64,000 bases of DNA from Pyxicephalus adspersus (taxonomy: Eukaryota; Chordata; Amphibia; Anura; Pyxicephalidae), in assembly GCF_032062135.1 (NCBI RefSeq), contig NC_092859.1, forward strand, positions 89,768,306-89,832,305, given 5' to 3'. This document shows, piece by piece, positions 23,444 to 37,072 of this stretch. Under the pieces are notes generated by a model. That model did not search any database, was not told the origin of the DNA, and worked only from the letters and a program-made list of their open reading frames with translations. Made by a program: the position numbers and the translations under genes. How positions within the stretch are numbered: position 1 is the first letter of the stretch; the number at the start of each line of letters is the position of its first letter.

Positions 23444-26400
23444 GTTTAGGGTAAATGTTTTCTATACATATACATGTGTTGTGCAGGGGGATAGTAAGTT
23501 CAGCATCTTACTAATTATTTTTCTAACGCACCCCTCCACCCAGAAGTGTTGGTCTGGGTGCCTTGTAACGCTCACTGGTTCCTCCTGCCAACTTCCATGT
23601 CACCGGATGTCGTAGAACACAGTAGTGATGTGGAGGTTGGCAGCAGGAACCAGTAAGTTTTGCAGGGAATCAAGATGATCAACACTCCTCAAAGTGTTGA
23701 GGACTTTATAGAAAGATTTCTCTAAATAGAGCAGTAATCTGGTGATGCAGTCAGCTGTTTTATAGGTAGACCCAAATGCGATTTTTTTAATTAACACTGC
23801 TGTTTTAAGAGATTATTGTCATTTGAAATTTAATTTAGCATGGTACTTTTTACACTAGTTTTCAGGAACCTTATGGTTTTAGTAATGGGATCTCTTTGAT
23901 TGTCTTTTACCTTCTCATAGTGCCTGTTTGCCTTTTAAAAGGAACATTGGTATTTGTGTAGGGTGGGGGATGTCATTATTTTCCCTTGAGGGCTTCCCTG
24001 TGTGGTTGATTGGTGGATTTCAGGAGAAGTGTTGTGGTATAGAACCTTGGAAACCTGGAAGGTTAAAGGAATGTCCTGAACGAACATTAGCCCAGGTTTG
24101 CTTTAAAATGAATCTGAGCGGATTTCTTGTTTTAAACTTCAAATTTTGCTTTCCCTCAATAGGAAATCTTGAAAAGCTGAAAAATAATATATCTATATAT
24201 AAAGAAAATATTTACGGTAGTTGTTTTGTACATATTACCATTTCCTTGTGTTATTGTCTGGACTGAAAAGAAAAAGAATAAATCTAATACAAAAAGTTCC
24301 AGCATTTAATGCAACTAGCAAAGTGTATGTTTTAGACTTTTTATTTCTCATCCTTTACAAGTTTCTTCTAAACACTTTGTTGTAAAAGGCCCATTTACAA
24401 TAGTACTAGATGAAGGAGGGATCAGATTAGTGGCTCATCCCTTACTTGAATGACAGCTCTGTACAAGGTTTCAGTCAAAGGTGGCAGCTGCAAAATACAT
24501 ACCTGTAACTACAGATGAGCTGTCGCTTAAGGTTATCAATAGTACTCTGGGAAATAGTTGGCACAAACACACATGTGCTCATACACACATGTGCTCATAC
24601 ACACATGTGCTCATACACACAAATACAAAACCACCAGCTAATGTGTGCCACCAAAGCAAATCTGACCTATCAAAGCCTGGTCTCCACAAGGCCCATGAAT
24701 ATGTCTTGTGGTATCTGTGACCAAGACACTAGCTGCAGATCCAAAGTCAAACTTCATTGACTAGTCTACCTTTTCCAAAAGTGCATCCTGCTGCCATTTG
24801 TTTTTCAGGTAATTGGCATTTGGCCATTCATATGAAAAACATGATTAACCTAATTAGGCCACCATTTTTATTGTTTGATGGCCTAGTTCTGTTGCTTTTA
24901 TGCCTAATGTAGACATTTTTATTGGTGGATATGGTGGTCATTATGTGTACCCTGACTGGTTTATGGGTATACTGCAAGCTGTCATGCACACCTTTCTCTC
25001 CTGGTCAACATTAGGTTCTTTAGCAAATTGTGATACTAGATGGGCTTGTATTTATTGCAGAAGGGACATGTCATGCATTACCTTTTTTGAAATCTTTTGT
25101 AGAATGCAACATGCCACAGTATTGTTCTACTGTGCATGATCCCGGCATATCTGGGTATCAGGAAAGATTGAAGTTTCCTGCACATCTGTGAGAATGATGT
25201 CATTTAGGCATGGCCAATCAATGGAACCTGTAAAAGGAACTGGTTAACAATGTCAGCGCCAGCAAAGGAGCAAATCCTTAGTTCCACTTTAAATGACAGT
25301 GATTTATTCACCAACAACAAGGACAACCACATTTACTGCTTATAAATAGGCTCCTTTAGGTATACCTGCCATGAAAGAAATATAGGAGTTGCTTTTTCTG
25401 GTCTGCTTTAGAAAGTTCATGTTGTTTGCCTGTGTTTGGCTTTCATTTAATTATGGACCTTAAACAAGCATGCAGAAAATATGTTAGAAGTTGAAAGTCA
25501 GAATTCAACTTCTTTGTGATACTATTGAGAAAATATTGACCAGACATCAGTATGACATACAGACAACCATCAGAAGAATAGCAGCATTGGCAGCCTACAT
25601 ATTTTAATGAAAGATTTGCTTTCAACTTTTGTACCTGAAACTAAAAACGCTACACTACTTGGAGGAATAAAATAGTTAATTTTATCTCCTACAGAAATGA
25701 TTTTCATTAAAATCAAAGCAAGCTCCATGGCAACTATGAATCATTGTGAGCCAAGAACAAACATTCGTCATAAGTATTTTTCTGTTATATTTTTCTTCTC
25801 TTAACAGATTAAAATGAAAGAGTATTTTGACTAACATGTCGTCCCAAATATGCATATGTGTTCTCTGCTTAGCTAATACCATTTACCATCGTGTCCCTAA
25901 TTGTGGATTGCATTGTTTTCCTAACATTACTAGGTTGAAACCAAGTCACTCATCCTTTGTTATTTCAATGGACAGGCTTGCAATTGTCAGTGGCAGTGAA
26001 TTCATTATTTTGGTCCCCTAAAGGCTAAAAAGTTGTGAGACTTGTTGGTTGTCCCAAGTAAAGCCGCATACACACATGCAAGTTGGTTGCTAGAAGTAGT
26101 ATGCATACCTCTACACCTACAGCTACATCAAGGCTTGTAGGGTGAATGAAGTTTTGATAGTCCATGCAATGATACATCTACAATATCATTTGATGAATAA
26201 TATAACCTCTAGTGTGTACATTTATTATTACTCAAACTTTTGAAATCCTTCTGAATTGCCCAGTTCCCTGTTTGTCATGCTAAGCCTCTGGCTCATAGAA
26301 GCTTCTGTCTTCGACTTTCTTAGTCACTGGCTTGGCACAAAGCACAGATCCTGAGTTTTAAGTTCACTTGCATACTTGTAAAAGGTAATTGATTCAGAAT

Positions 26401-28688
26401 ATTATACCAACCAGGAATTTAGCAAGTTTAGAATTATTTCAGTAATAGCAAACCTGATTTTCCAATTGGTTTGTGCCCCATAGTGAAATTTCATACATAA
26501 GGCACGGGTATGATATTCTGCTTTCCCGATCATGCACAACAAGGTGTATAACTTTGAAGCATATTTAGCTACATCTGATCTGTCCATATCCAAGAACCCT
26601 CAAAAATTAGTTAAACAATTAGAACTTTGAACAACTATTTGTTGAATTAACTTATGTTCTGATTGTTTTATCAGTAAAAATTGGTCTATGAGAGTTATAT
26701 CTTAGGCTTGACAGTTGCTGTAATGCCAATTGAATAATCCCAATGCAAAATTGCAAATAGAATGCTAAATATGCTAAATAGCAAATAGAATGTTCCCTTA
26801 GTAAGTTAGATGAAACCCTGTTTTTTAATTTACTTTAAATATAATTGTAATTCATTTTTTTGTAAAAAATCTAAACATTCTCTTTAAAAAGTCAATATTG
26901 CTCTTATTAATTAAATAGCCTTTACTCCCCACTTTTAACCCCACTGATTTTAAGACCAAAAGCAATGTGTAGGTTGTGGCAATCCATAGAAACCAATCAT
27001 CTTTTATTATTCTGGCTGCTAAAAGGTGAAAATTGGTAGCTAATGTATTAGTATAATGTATTAGTATTCTCCTGTTGTCTTAATTAAATACACCATAGGA
27101 CTAGCTGGGAAAATATATGTATATACTTGCAGTTATTGCTGTTCACGGAGTATAAGGGTCTATTCTGTATTACACCCACTCCTGTCTTGAGCTGCCAAAT
27201 AGCTGTTCTCTGACAGATATAGTCAGAGAACCCAGAATAAATTATACTGTAAAGGTTTAGAAATGTCACAGAAATATGTTGCTTAGCTACAGAATGATGT
27301 AATACATTATAGTGGAAATTTTTAATTTCTTGACACATTAACATTGGAATAGTTACAATACGTGGAAAAGATTCTTAAATGTGAGCTTGTCACAATAAAG
27401 AAAGAATGATGCTGCTGGAACATTAGCTCCATGACAGATGTATGCAGGGATATAGGAATGATGATTGTGGATATTGTTATAACAAAATGTATTATTTTCC
27501 TGTAAGTATGTCTGTACGTCAGATAAGATTCCACTGTAGAGAGTAACCTGAGAATTGGACATGTGGAAAGCCCCATAATATATTCAGTATATTTGGCACA
27601 GGGTAGACATAACATTTTAGGAAAGACCAGGTGATGACAGTCTAAAGTATGGTTTGAAGATAAAAGGGGAACAACAAATGTGTCTCCATGCAAACAGTGA
27701 TTAAAGTCCAAGAACTATCTGCAATATGCAGAACAATTGTCAATCAAACAATACAGTGTCGCCTCACATGTACTAACACTCCTAAAGCATGTACAAATAT
27801 AGATCGATGGAAAGAGTGGTTATTCATAAATCAACAAAAGTAAAGGGAGACTGTAGTAGCTTCTCATCTGATATAATTTAATACAAAAACAACGAATTGT
27901 ATTGGTCAATATGAGAAGGTCAATTCCTAAACTTTTTTTGTATACATAGTCACTACTGTCCACATTTTAGTGATATATAATTTATAGCAAACTTTTTATA
28001 TGAATGTGACTGAAGATCTTGGTTTTGATTATTTGCTGTGTCCCCAGACCTGGTCCTCTGAGTGGGCCAATACTGGGAGATGCACTATGCGTAGTTTTAG
28101 GTGACCCAACCTTATTGTTGTCTATGGGACCTGGAACCAGAAATAGACCTGGTGCCCTGCCCAGTAGCATGCTGTTCTGAGGATGGGAGCAGGGGATGCC
28201 CCAGGCCATAGTAACAATAGCTATTTAATGGCCTTTCCCTGATAGGGAGTGCCATTTACAATTTATACTACAGGTGGGGAGATTGTATACATGAACTTTA
28301 CTTACATTTATCATTTGAGCAATACTAAACCCTGATACATGAACAAAAACATTATTGTAATATATAATTATATATAAATTGCACTATAAAATTGTACTTC
28401 AGTACTTTGATCCTGTTCTTCCATGCGTATTGCTTTTCAATCTCATCTCCCTCTCTCTATCTCCCTAATGCATGCCTCCAGCTCCTGTCTTTTTAAAGTG
28501 TACTTTTTTCCTGCCTATGCGATGCATAATTATAGAAATGTGTCACTCACTATGAGCATGTTCTGCTTGCATGGCAGACACAAAATTCCATGTAACAGGC
28601 ATACAAAGTGCTATTCTGGTCCATGTTTAAAAATATCAACACATAACTAGTGAACTTCTGCTTTAAGTCTTTGGGTGCATGTGGTGCA
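23444..28688. other. Intergenic AT-rich DNA
   Basis: No exon, RNA gene or long repeat is supported in this 5.2 kb. Small items seen are a 16-bp tandem repeat (24567-24620) and a foldback-family end near 25277-25300 (cttagttccactttaaatga). The open frames here have no recognisable domain and no splice context. Confidence 0.55.
24567..24620. repeat. 16-bp tandem repeat, about 3.3 copies
   Basis: The unit acacacatgtgctcat repeats three times with no change before breaking down to acacacaaatac. It is a simple-sequence minisatellite with no sign of function. Confidence 0.8.
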
Positions 28689-28838
28689 TAATAATAATAA
28701 TAATATTATTATTAATAAACAGGATTTATATTGTGCCAACATATTACACAGCGCTGTATAATAAATAGGGGTTGCAAATGACAGACAGATACAGACAGTG
28801 ACAAAGGAGGAGAGGACTCTGCCCCATACAATCTAGGA
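28689..28838 (-). repeat. SINE or LINE 3'-tail repeat with ATA tail, reverse
   Basis: An ataataataataataata tail is followed by ttgtgccaacatattacaca, gcgctgtata and gactctgccccatacaatct, the reverse of the repeat at 11211-11335. The tail position shows that the retroposon is inserted in minus orientation. Confidence 0.65.
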
Positions 28839-29069
28839 GGGTATATATATACATATATAAAATATTATATTGGCTATATTATCACATATATTCACATTTC
28901 ATTTTATATCACTGAAATTTAATTTGTTGATAAAGGTATGCTATTTGCAATCCATATCCTTTCTTCTAACTTTTTCAATAAACTCATATTTTGTGAAACT
29001 TATTTGTTTTGTTTTGATCTGTTCTCTAATATCTTTGTATAACAAGATTTGTGGTTAATTTACTTGATA

Positions 29070-29322
29070 TAATTAGGCTGTTCACTTAGCAAAGTGAAAT
29101 ATCATTTTGAAAGGGATCATTCACTTAGTTTAGAGATAACTGCGGACATTTAAAACCAAAGAATACTCAATATCATGCACACAAATGAAAAATAGATACA
29201 TTATTTTTGTTTATAATTCGATTATAAGGCATCAGATCTTTACCTGATGAACTGACCCTAGAGAATTATCCCTTGTAGAGTGATAATTCACTTTGCTATG
29301 TAATCAGCCTGAATATATTTAG
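29070..29322. mobile_element. Probable foldback MITE with AGGCTGATTCACT-type ends
   Basis: aggctgttcacttagcaaag at the left pairs with ctttgctatgtaatcagcct at the right, about 250 bp apart. These are imperfect terminal inverted repeats. No target duplication could be fixed and there is no coding content. Confidence 0.45.
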
Positions 29323-29671
29323 TAAATTTAATTCATTACATATGAATTCATCAAAACTCACATGCTATTGTATGGTAATTCTCTATGCTATTCAAATCCC
29401 TCAGTTTTAAACATGAATTTAAAAGTGCATTGTATTTACAGTTTTAAATTTAAGTGGTGGAAAAATATTATTTTATATAGTAATGATTTTTAAGAAGTTT
29501 GTATGTACTGTTTGCTGCATAACATTGTTACACTAGCCCAAGGCCAAAGAGGTAACTAGAAGAAAATTATTTCATGCAAATAATCAAGTCAAATCGGTCA
29601 TTTGAAAAAAGATATATACTTATTATTATAATACATAATAAGTATTAATAGTATTAATAATATTATTAATA

Positions 29672-29796
29672 CATTAGATTGTGAGCCCCTTTGAGGGACA
29701 GCTAGTGACATGACTATGGACTTTGTAAAGCGCTGCGTAATATGTTGCTGCTATATAAATACTGTGTAATAATAATAAAAATAATAATAATAATAC
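29672..29796 (+). repeat. SINE or LINE 3'-tail repeat with ATA tail, forward
   Basis: Contains ttagattgtgagcccctttg, aagcgctgcgtaatatgttg and ctatataaatac, then an aataataata tail. It is the same family as 11211-11335 and 28689-28838. Confidence 0.65.
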
Positions 29797-32228
29797 AGGG
29801 CACTTTAGAAATATATACTCAATATAAAAAAAAAATGTGCTTAGCTATATTTATATGTGCTTCTTACTATTTGTCAGCATGTTTTAAAAAAAGACAGGTT
29901 GCACCTTTGATCTATACCCAATTTAAACAGATTTAAATCGCAACTAAGGTGAAGGTCCTTTACCATTAGGTATGTACATACATTGTATATATATTTCTGC
30001 AGAATATAAGACCTTGACAATTGCAAGAACACACAAAATCACAGTTTTTAATACTGATATATTTTGCTAATAAAACAACTGTAGTTATACTTTTTCAGTG
30101 GTACACAAAGGATACAAAATTTTTATGGTAAGTACGTATTTTTTTTTGTCCTTGTTCTCATCAAGGTTTCTATTTTATGCTCCACATTTTAGTGGCTGGA
30201 ACAAAGGAAATTTCTGCTTTCTATACAGTTGGGAAGATGCAGATCATGTGTGAGCAATACACCTATGTAAATGACCCTTTAGGCTACCTTTACAAACCTT
30301 TCTCCTGCATCTGCTCCACATTCTGGTTAGTGCATGATACATATATGAAGCTTGAAATATGATCTGCTGATTCTTTTGCCAGTCCACACATGTAGACCGT
30401 AGTAAAAATGCAAGACGGTGCATATGCTGAAATATGCATACAACATGTTTGTGTTTGAACTTTTTTTTCTGCATATGTTTACCGCAGGTAGATTCATTTA
30501 TTAGTTTGTAGAGCTCCTGTACAGGTTAAGCTCTGTTGCTTGGATACATTTATGGCTCTATAGAGTGTAAGAAAAGAGCTGTAAACAAATGTAAAGGTAT
30601 TTAGTTATGACATGACGCTGGCCCTTATAAATATTGTACGGCACGAAAAGAGCCTTATATAACTACAAACAGAACGACTACTTCAAGCCTGCCTGTAAGA
30701 TGTACTCTAACTCTATGTTTTAGGAGAAAATGGCTTATTTACTAAAGGAGTTTAGGATAAACTAATTATTACTCTGCAAGGGAATGCAAAATTCATTTTG
30801 CAAAGAATACCCAATTGTGTGCTAGTTTTTGTGCTTGCACATGGTTGAAGTCAGCAGAGTTTCACCTCATTCACTAAGTGATTTATCCCCTGTAAAGTGC
30901 TTTGCTAACTGTATAGCCCAAAATCATTTAATACATCAACCCAATATATATTTGTGTGTAGATTTATGTATTGCCCAAAAATGATTACAGTATAGCTTGA
31001 TGTCACAAAGTTTTGTTGTTTAAATAATTTGCTATTTTTTTCATGAGTCACAGCTAAGTGAAAATGGAAAGAATGTCATGTTGAGTTTATTTATAAGGTG
31101 TTAAATAACAAAAAGCCAACATCACTACAACAGATATCAACAAACATCATCTGCCTTGTACCTCATTATAACACTTTTGGGTAGAACAATAATAAGAATA
31201 AGAGAGGAAACCGTGCTTTCCTATTTCATTACAGTTCTGACATTCATTTCAGTAGGCCGTATATCTAGTGCTGAAAACATAAATCAGGTACTATAATGGT
31301 ATAAAACTAGAATAGAGGTGTCAAATATTTTTTTTCCTTTAAACTTTCAATGCAGTGTTTCTTGACCTTTTAAACATCCTTGAAATAATTTTCAGATCTT
31401 CAGATCCCTAGGGTTCCTCAGAATCCTGGTTGAGAAACACTATTCTATACATTAGTATAATGTACATGCTAGACCCAAACACATTTGTTTCTACTGATCT
31501 GGGCAAGCACTTTAGAGGATGCCCTGATATTGAGGCACAATTTTTTATATTAATTGGGAATGTTTTAAAATACATAAGGTCAGAGTTGTCAGTAAACCAC
31601 TCAAAATTTTCAAAGACCACAAAGTAGCCCTATTGAATATTGATCCCTCAGTTTTCCCCAATAAAAATTTCCTTTTTTTTTACAGCTGCTAAAGCTTGGT
31701 GGTCTACTGCATTAACGGCACCAATGTTATCTGTTTACCTTAATTTCCTAAATAGTTTAAAATTTTATTTAAAGGAGACAAAAATGAAGGTCTGTATTTG
31801 ATGGAGAGTAATGAGGGCAGTAGTATGTCGCCAGTGGTTCGCTTATACTTCCTATAGCCAGGAATAGCCCTGGTTACTTTCTGTCCTTGGGTGACAATAA
31901 TGCTACAGTAGGTTATGTAAATAAATATTGATAATCAATTTCACTGCACTCTAATGACTCTGCCATTTCTAATTAGTAGTTCGAACCACCCCAGCACACA
32001 CACTAATTCTTAAATGTGCTGATATTTTTATTTGTGTTTCTAATACAGAATACTTTTGCATACAGATACAATATTTTCTGTAGCATATTTTTTAAATTCA
32101 TGTAAGCTTTGTCTGGAAGTTGATGTCTGGAATTACTAATTAGGTTTCTTCTAATTTTCTGAAAGCATGTAACAAGCAACTAGTAACAGGTTTTCTTTTC
32201 CCTACCAAACTGTTTATTGCTAGCAATA
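29797..32228. other. Intergenic AT-rich DNA with one short hAT MITE
   Basis: Apart from the small element at 31353-31441, no gene, RNA or family repeat was recognised. Confidence 0.55.
31353..31441. mobile_element. Very short hAT-like MITE
   Basis: CAGTGTTTCTTGACC at the left and GGTTGAGAAACACT at the right are inverted repeats around a core of about 60 bp containing ccctagggttcctcagaatc. Termini of this type are hAT-like. It may be an internally deleted relative of the element at 24-275. Confidence 0.5.
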
Positions 32229-32236
32229 CTTTAGGC

Positions 32237-32621
32237 CAGAGGTCAGCAAAGTTTTTTGGCCACTAGGCCATTTATGGGGTGGGCGGGAGAACACTAGGCC
32301 TGACCCACCCCAATGGCTCCACCCACCACCAGGGAACGCCCCCTGAAGTGAAATCCCTCCTCTGCAATGCATACGGAGGAGAGGGATTTACCTTCAGGGA
32401 GCTTTCCCTATTTACCAATGCAGAAGTGTCAACGCCGGCCATGGTAAATAGGGGAGCAACTGCCGGGGGGGGGGGGGGCACTGGAGCTCCAGAGCTCCAG
32501 TGGCTCCGGCTCCGGTAGTTCCCAACGCCAGGGTTGCCGGCTGGCATTAGGCTAGATTGGCCACGAACGAACTACCGGCTAGGCTGTATCTGCCCTAAAG
32601 GCCTGAGTTTGCCGACCCCTG
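32237..32621. mobile_element. hAT MITE, CAGGGGTCGGCAAAC family, copy 2
   Basis: It runs from CAGAGGTCAGCAAAG to TTTGCCGACCCCTG. A perfect 8-bp target duplication ctttaggc flanks it (32229-32236 and 32622-32629). The interior has a run of 14 G near 32465. It is longer than copy 1 because it keeps more of the core. Confidence 0.88.
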
Positions 32622-32629
32622 CTTTAGGC

Positions 32630-34230
32630 CAAATAGAATATTTCTTTCAATACATCAGGCCATGTGCTTGATTTAACTCCTTGATGCCTTAAGTGGTTGA
32701 TTCTGTACTGTGTCTCTTGGTGAAGTTGGTAGCTGCAGGGCAGTGAGCAACACATAAATTAAATTACCAAATCATACTCCAAGTCTCCCAAGACTAGAAG
32801 TCTGAGGCAGCAGTGCCTTAGATCTTATACTGCAGATATACAAATTTGTGGCTGTGGGTATAGAAATGCTAGGGCACACTCATAAACGTACATTTAAAGG
32901 AAAAACAATGTTTTTTAGAACATCAAAAGGTATATTTTTCATGGTACCGTGTAGGAATAATTTACTCTTCAAGGTGTTCTCTATAACAGGGAAAATGCAC
33001 TGTTTGTTGGTAAGTCCACTTTAAGTGGCTTTTAAACATTCAGGGACATATATCAGTTTTATTTTGAGAAATCAATGACATCACATACGAAATGTCATAT
33101 GTCTATGCAGCGGACAAAGAGAACAATTTTGTGATATGGTTTTGAAATGCCTTTAGTATGCTGTCACTCTCTCCTGACCTTTCCTAATTGGAGAAGGTCA
33201 TAGAGTTGTGCGTTTAAATATTTATATTTGTTGAAAGAAAATGCCTATTTTCATGTATAATTACAACATAATAGTATTGTTCATATTGAAAAAAAGCATA
33301 CTGTACATAGTTACTGCTGTAATATTTTAAATATTTCCCAGTGTGATTTGTTCTGGTTTTATCAAACATTATAAAAACCAAAATTATTCACGGTTAACAA
33401 TAGCCTGTTGGATACATTTAATACAATAGAAATATTTTATAATAGCTAGGATATATAGGGGGAGGATTATGGTTCATTATAGCACATACCAATTACTTGC
33501 AATCCTTGAGATTTTAGAAAGAAGATTTAACCACTGGAGTTCCTGCAAATCACTTTCAGTTCATTCTTTATGACCTCATCGAGCTTAAGACGAGACATTA
33601 TAAGTAAGATTGAGTAAAACATTTTTAATTATTTGTGTAAAAGTGCTTGTTGAGTTGGGAACTTGTTTTAGGTATTAAGCCAAAAGGTAAAGGAGATAAT
33701 ATTAGTCAAAGCTGTAGCCAAGTCTGAGTCCAGAATAACTTAATTGCTCAGCAGAAGCTATATCTATTACAAGCCTATCAGTTCTAAATTGATTGATCCT
33801 TTAAATAGATGTTGTATATATGACCTACATTAAGGGCTGTTTTTAGTTTGAAGTTACAAAATTAAATGATTATGCCAATGATGATAAAGATACATACTTA
33901 TGATTTTTGTCAGTTTATATGGAGGAGTTAAGTACTAACTTATCCAGGTTATCATGCCTGCTAAAAAAGTAGGTTGTCTTTTCTTTAACAAAATACACAA
34001 CATAGTGCATAGACAGTATAAAAGACATGAGATGATAAATAAGTAATGGCCAGTGATAACAATTATTGAACAATATACAAGAGTTAACAGTTGATGAGTG
34101 GTAAAGCCAATGTTTAATTTACGTAATTGGTCTAACACATTGGAGAAAAAATGCCTCATTACATTTGTGGACAATGGGAGGAGAAATGTTCCTATATTTT
34201 GGTATTTAGTATGAAGAAGAATTTATAGGA
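32630..34230. other. Intergenic DNA, nothing recognised
   Basis: AT-rich sequence with no supported gene, RNA or repeat. Confidence 0.5.
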
Positions 34231-34438
34231 TCTGATTTATTGAAACTCTCCAAGACTGGAGAGGATACTCTTTCATCAGTGAACCAGCAAACCGGGAATA
34301 GATTTCTTAAAGCTATCCGCTATTTGTCAGCAATTTTTTTCAATCCTGGACAAAATCCGTTCCAGGTTTTTTGGAGCACCAAGGCTCACTGATAAAGTGT
34401 ATCCTCTCAAGCCTTGGAAAGCTTTAATAAATCAGGCT
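34231..34438. mobile_element. Palindromic MITE, TGATTTATTAAAGCT family, copy 1
   Basis: The two halves are near mirror images: ctgatttattgaaactctcc at the left and gctttaataaatcag at the right, with catcagtgaaccagcaaacc and a matching inverted half between. Related copies are at 37073-37582 and 39936-40135. Confidence 0.7.
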
Positions 34439-37072
34439 CACAGAGTCAACTCAAGTAAGAATATTGGTGCTAATGGTTATTTTACCTGAAGCGGAGGGAA
34501 AGAGGACACTGTACTGGTAACGGCAAGTGAGGTCAGCATACAGGTGTAAGGGTGGATGTCAACTAAGCTCTATGCAATTTGTTTATTACAAGGGGGTAAA
34601 ATCAGTACAGATTAGTACATATTACTATTGACTGTTTTATGTGGCATTTCTAAACAATATTTAATAAATGATATATATATATATATCCTATTGTTAGGAT
34701 AAACGTTTCTCACCTCTTTTATTTTTTTGTTGCTAACTCTACAAGGTTTCTCAGCACATTTACCTGCTAGTCTGAAAAAAATACTGTACTATTACTGTTA
34801 AAAACATAGGTTTTATACATTACAAATATATGTTCAAGCCGCACTGCCTTGTCAAGGCCACTATGTATAGTGTGTTACCCATGACTCCTTAGAAGTTTTT
34901 TTTATTGCTGTGTTCCCATTAAGAGATATTTAACCTCACTTCCTGTCCAAGTGACAGCAGATTAGAGGTTAGAACGTAGAGAAAATATTTAAATAAAGGA
35001 CAGAGCAACCAACAAAACCAGAATTTCTAAAGACATGACGGAAAGTTAAAGAAAATCTCCCTAAATTAGGGGAAATCTTGCCCTTGAGAGTTTGAGAATT
35101 TTTCCTCTAAATCATATCCCAGAAATAACTGTGATTAGGACAAGAAGCAAACAGAAATCCCCTTAACAAGATAGCAATATAAATCTGAGTCTCTAACACC
35201 TACTGAAGTCTGTATTCCAATGCTAGTAAATGCATACATTTTAATTTTAAATTGGAATATTAAAAAAAAGATGGAATACACTATTTAACTAAAGAAATGT
35301 AACTTCTCAAGCTGGAGGAAAAGTGTAGACAGTGTAAGGAGAGCTGCCGATACTACCGTTGTGATGTGATGGCGCCGCAGCAGTTAAATTTTAGGGATAG
35401 TTAGCCACAAGAGTCCCCCACTAACACCTACATTTTATTATACCTACAGCTCCCCATTCAGGAGAAAAATGGGGTTCAAAGATCATAAAGGGACACCATG
35501 GTATGGAAGGAGTGATATTGTTTTTGTGGGGAGGGGGGGTACCCATAAGATTCCCCCACTTATCTTACATTTCCCTTTTCTCCACTGTTAAAGAGAAATT
35601 GGTGTTCAGAGAAGGTAAGTGGGCTTTTTTTTTGACAAATAGAGTGGCATGCATCACCGATCAGTGCAAGTAAAGATGTTATTTTTTTATTTTTACTTTA
35701 GGTCCACTTTAATGAGAAAAGATCCCCAATTCTTATTTGGATTTTTTGTTTGGGACCCCATATCTGACAACTTATTATGTTCAGATTCAAATTACGTTTA
35801 GTATCAGCTCTCGGAGTCCCCTGAATATTTCACGTTTCTACAACAATTGGTGTATGAGATATGAAGGTTTATACATGGGGATAATGCACAGACACAGCTC
35901 TCATGCTGCTGGTGTACAGGGGTAAGATTATCTCACAGGTGGGTGGGGAGCAGCACAGCTGATTTCAGTGGTCTATAGAATACGCCTACTCCCAGGGAGC
36001 TCAGACTGAAGCCCGATCTCATGCATGCACAGAAAGTAGTACGCATTCCAAATGTAGGATTTTCACATAGGACTCTGGCACCCTAATTGGAAGTTTTGAT
36101 AAGTTGGATGGTAGTTGCAGAGGGGCTGCAATGGCCGTCCATATTAGTCAACCCACCCCTTTTGCAAGAAGAACTTTTTTCTGCCTTTTGGTGCTGCTTA
36201 TGCCCTCAGCCCCCAACTGGAGGAGTTTTAGTGTTACCTAGGGAAAGAGGGGTGCTGCAGAGATAAGGAGTCAGGGTAGGTGCACAGAGAGCAGTACAGA
36301 CTATGGAAGCTAAGTCAAGAGACAGGCTCCTGGAGAGATGTCCCCGAGGAAGCATTGGGATAGAGGAGTTTGAGCAGGTAAAAACGACACATGAGAGGCT
36401 GGAGAGAGTTAATAATCTTCATTTTATTATTAAAAGACTACCATCCTACCTAACACACCTGTCTAAATTTGTGTCAGTATCTGCTTCTGGTAAAAGCACA
36501 AATGCAAATGCTGTTGTCAAAGGTATTTGCAGAAACCCATCCCTGGACTAGCATAGTTTCATTTTGTCAAATGGTCATAAAGTGTTATACGAGCCTAATA
36601 AAGCTATAAGCAGGGGTTTCAGAAAAAGAAAAAAAGACTAAAGTGAAAGAATAAAAATAAAAAAACTGAAATTAAGAAAAAAATGTTATAGTTCATAGCT
36701 CCAGTGCTGCTCACTTGTGACCTTTGTCTCTCAAAATGCCCAGTTCTCCACAGATTAGCAAATGCACAGGAAAGTATTAAGGTTAATCAAAAAACTAACA
36801 AAAAGCATTTCTGGGAGTCTCACATTTCAGTCTGGAAAGATGCACAATGCAAGACCCTAAAATATAAAAAATCTCAAGGGAAAAATAAGGTGACAACCTC
36901 CACTGTTATATTGGAGAGGACGCACCATTTCTAAGCATCTGTATAAAGTTTGAGATTTATCTTCATTCAATTAGTCAGAGTGTTTTTGATGTACATAAGC
37001 TTTATCTGTAATGCTATGGATACTTTTTTTTTTACTGTATTAAAGATGAGAGGAAAACATCTATTGCATTAG
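34439..37072. other. Intergenic DNA, nothing recognised
   Basis: No gene or named repeat. A TA run lies at 34672-34687, and tactttaggtccactttaat near 35695-35713 resembles an end of the foldback family seen at 22413-23443. Confidence 0.5.

Noticed and set aside
24567..24620. Short direct repeats that might suggest a CRISPR-like array
   Set aside because: The units are contiguous with no spacers, and the host is a vertebrate. It is a simple tandem repeat.
26058..26225. Possible MITE between gccgcatacacacatgcaag and cctctagtgtgtacattt
   Set aside because: The inverted ends are weak and the interior does not match any repeated family in the window, so it was not listed.
27322..27711. Minus-strand open frame of 129 codons
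   Set aside because: The composition looks random (many His, Ile and Thr from AT-rich DNA) and there is no recognisable motif.
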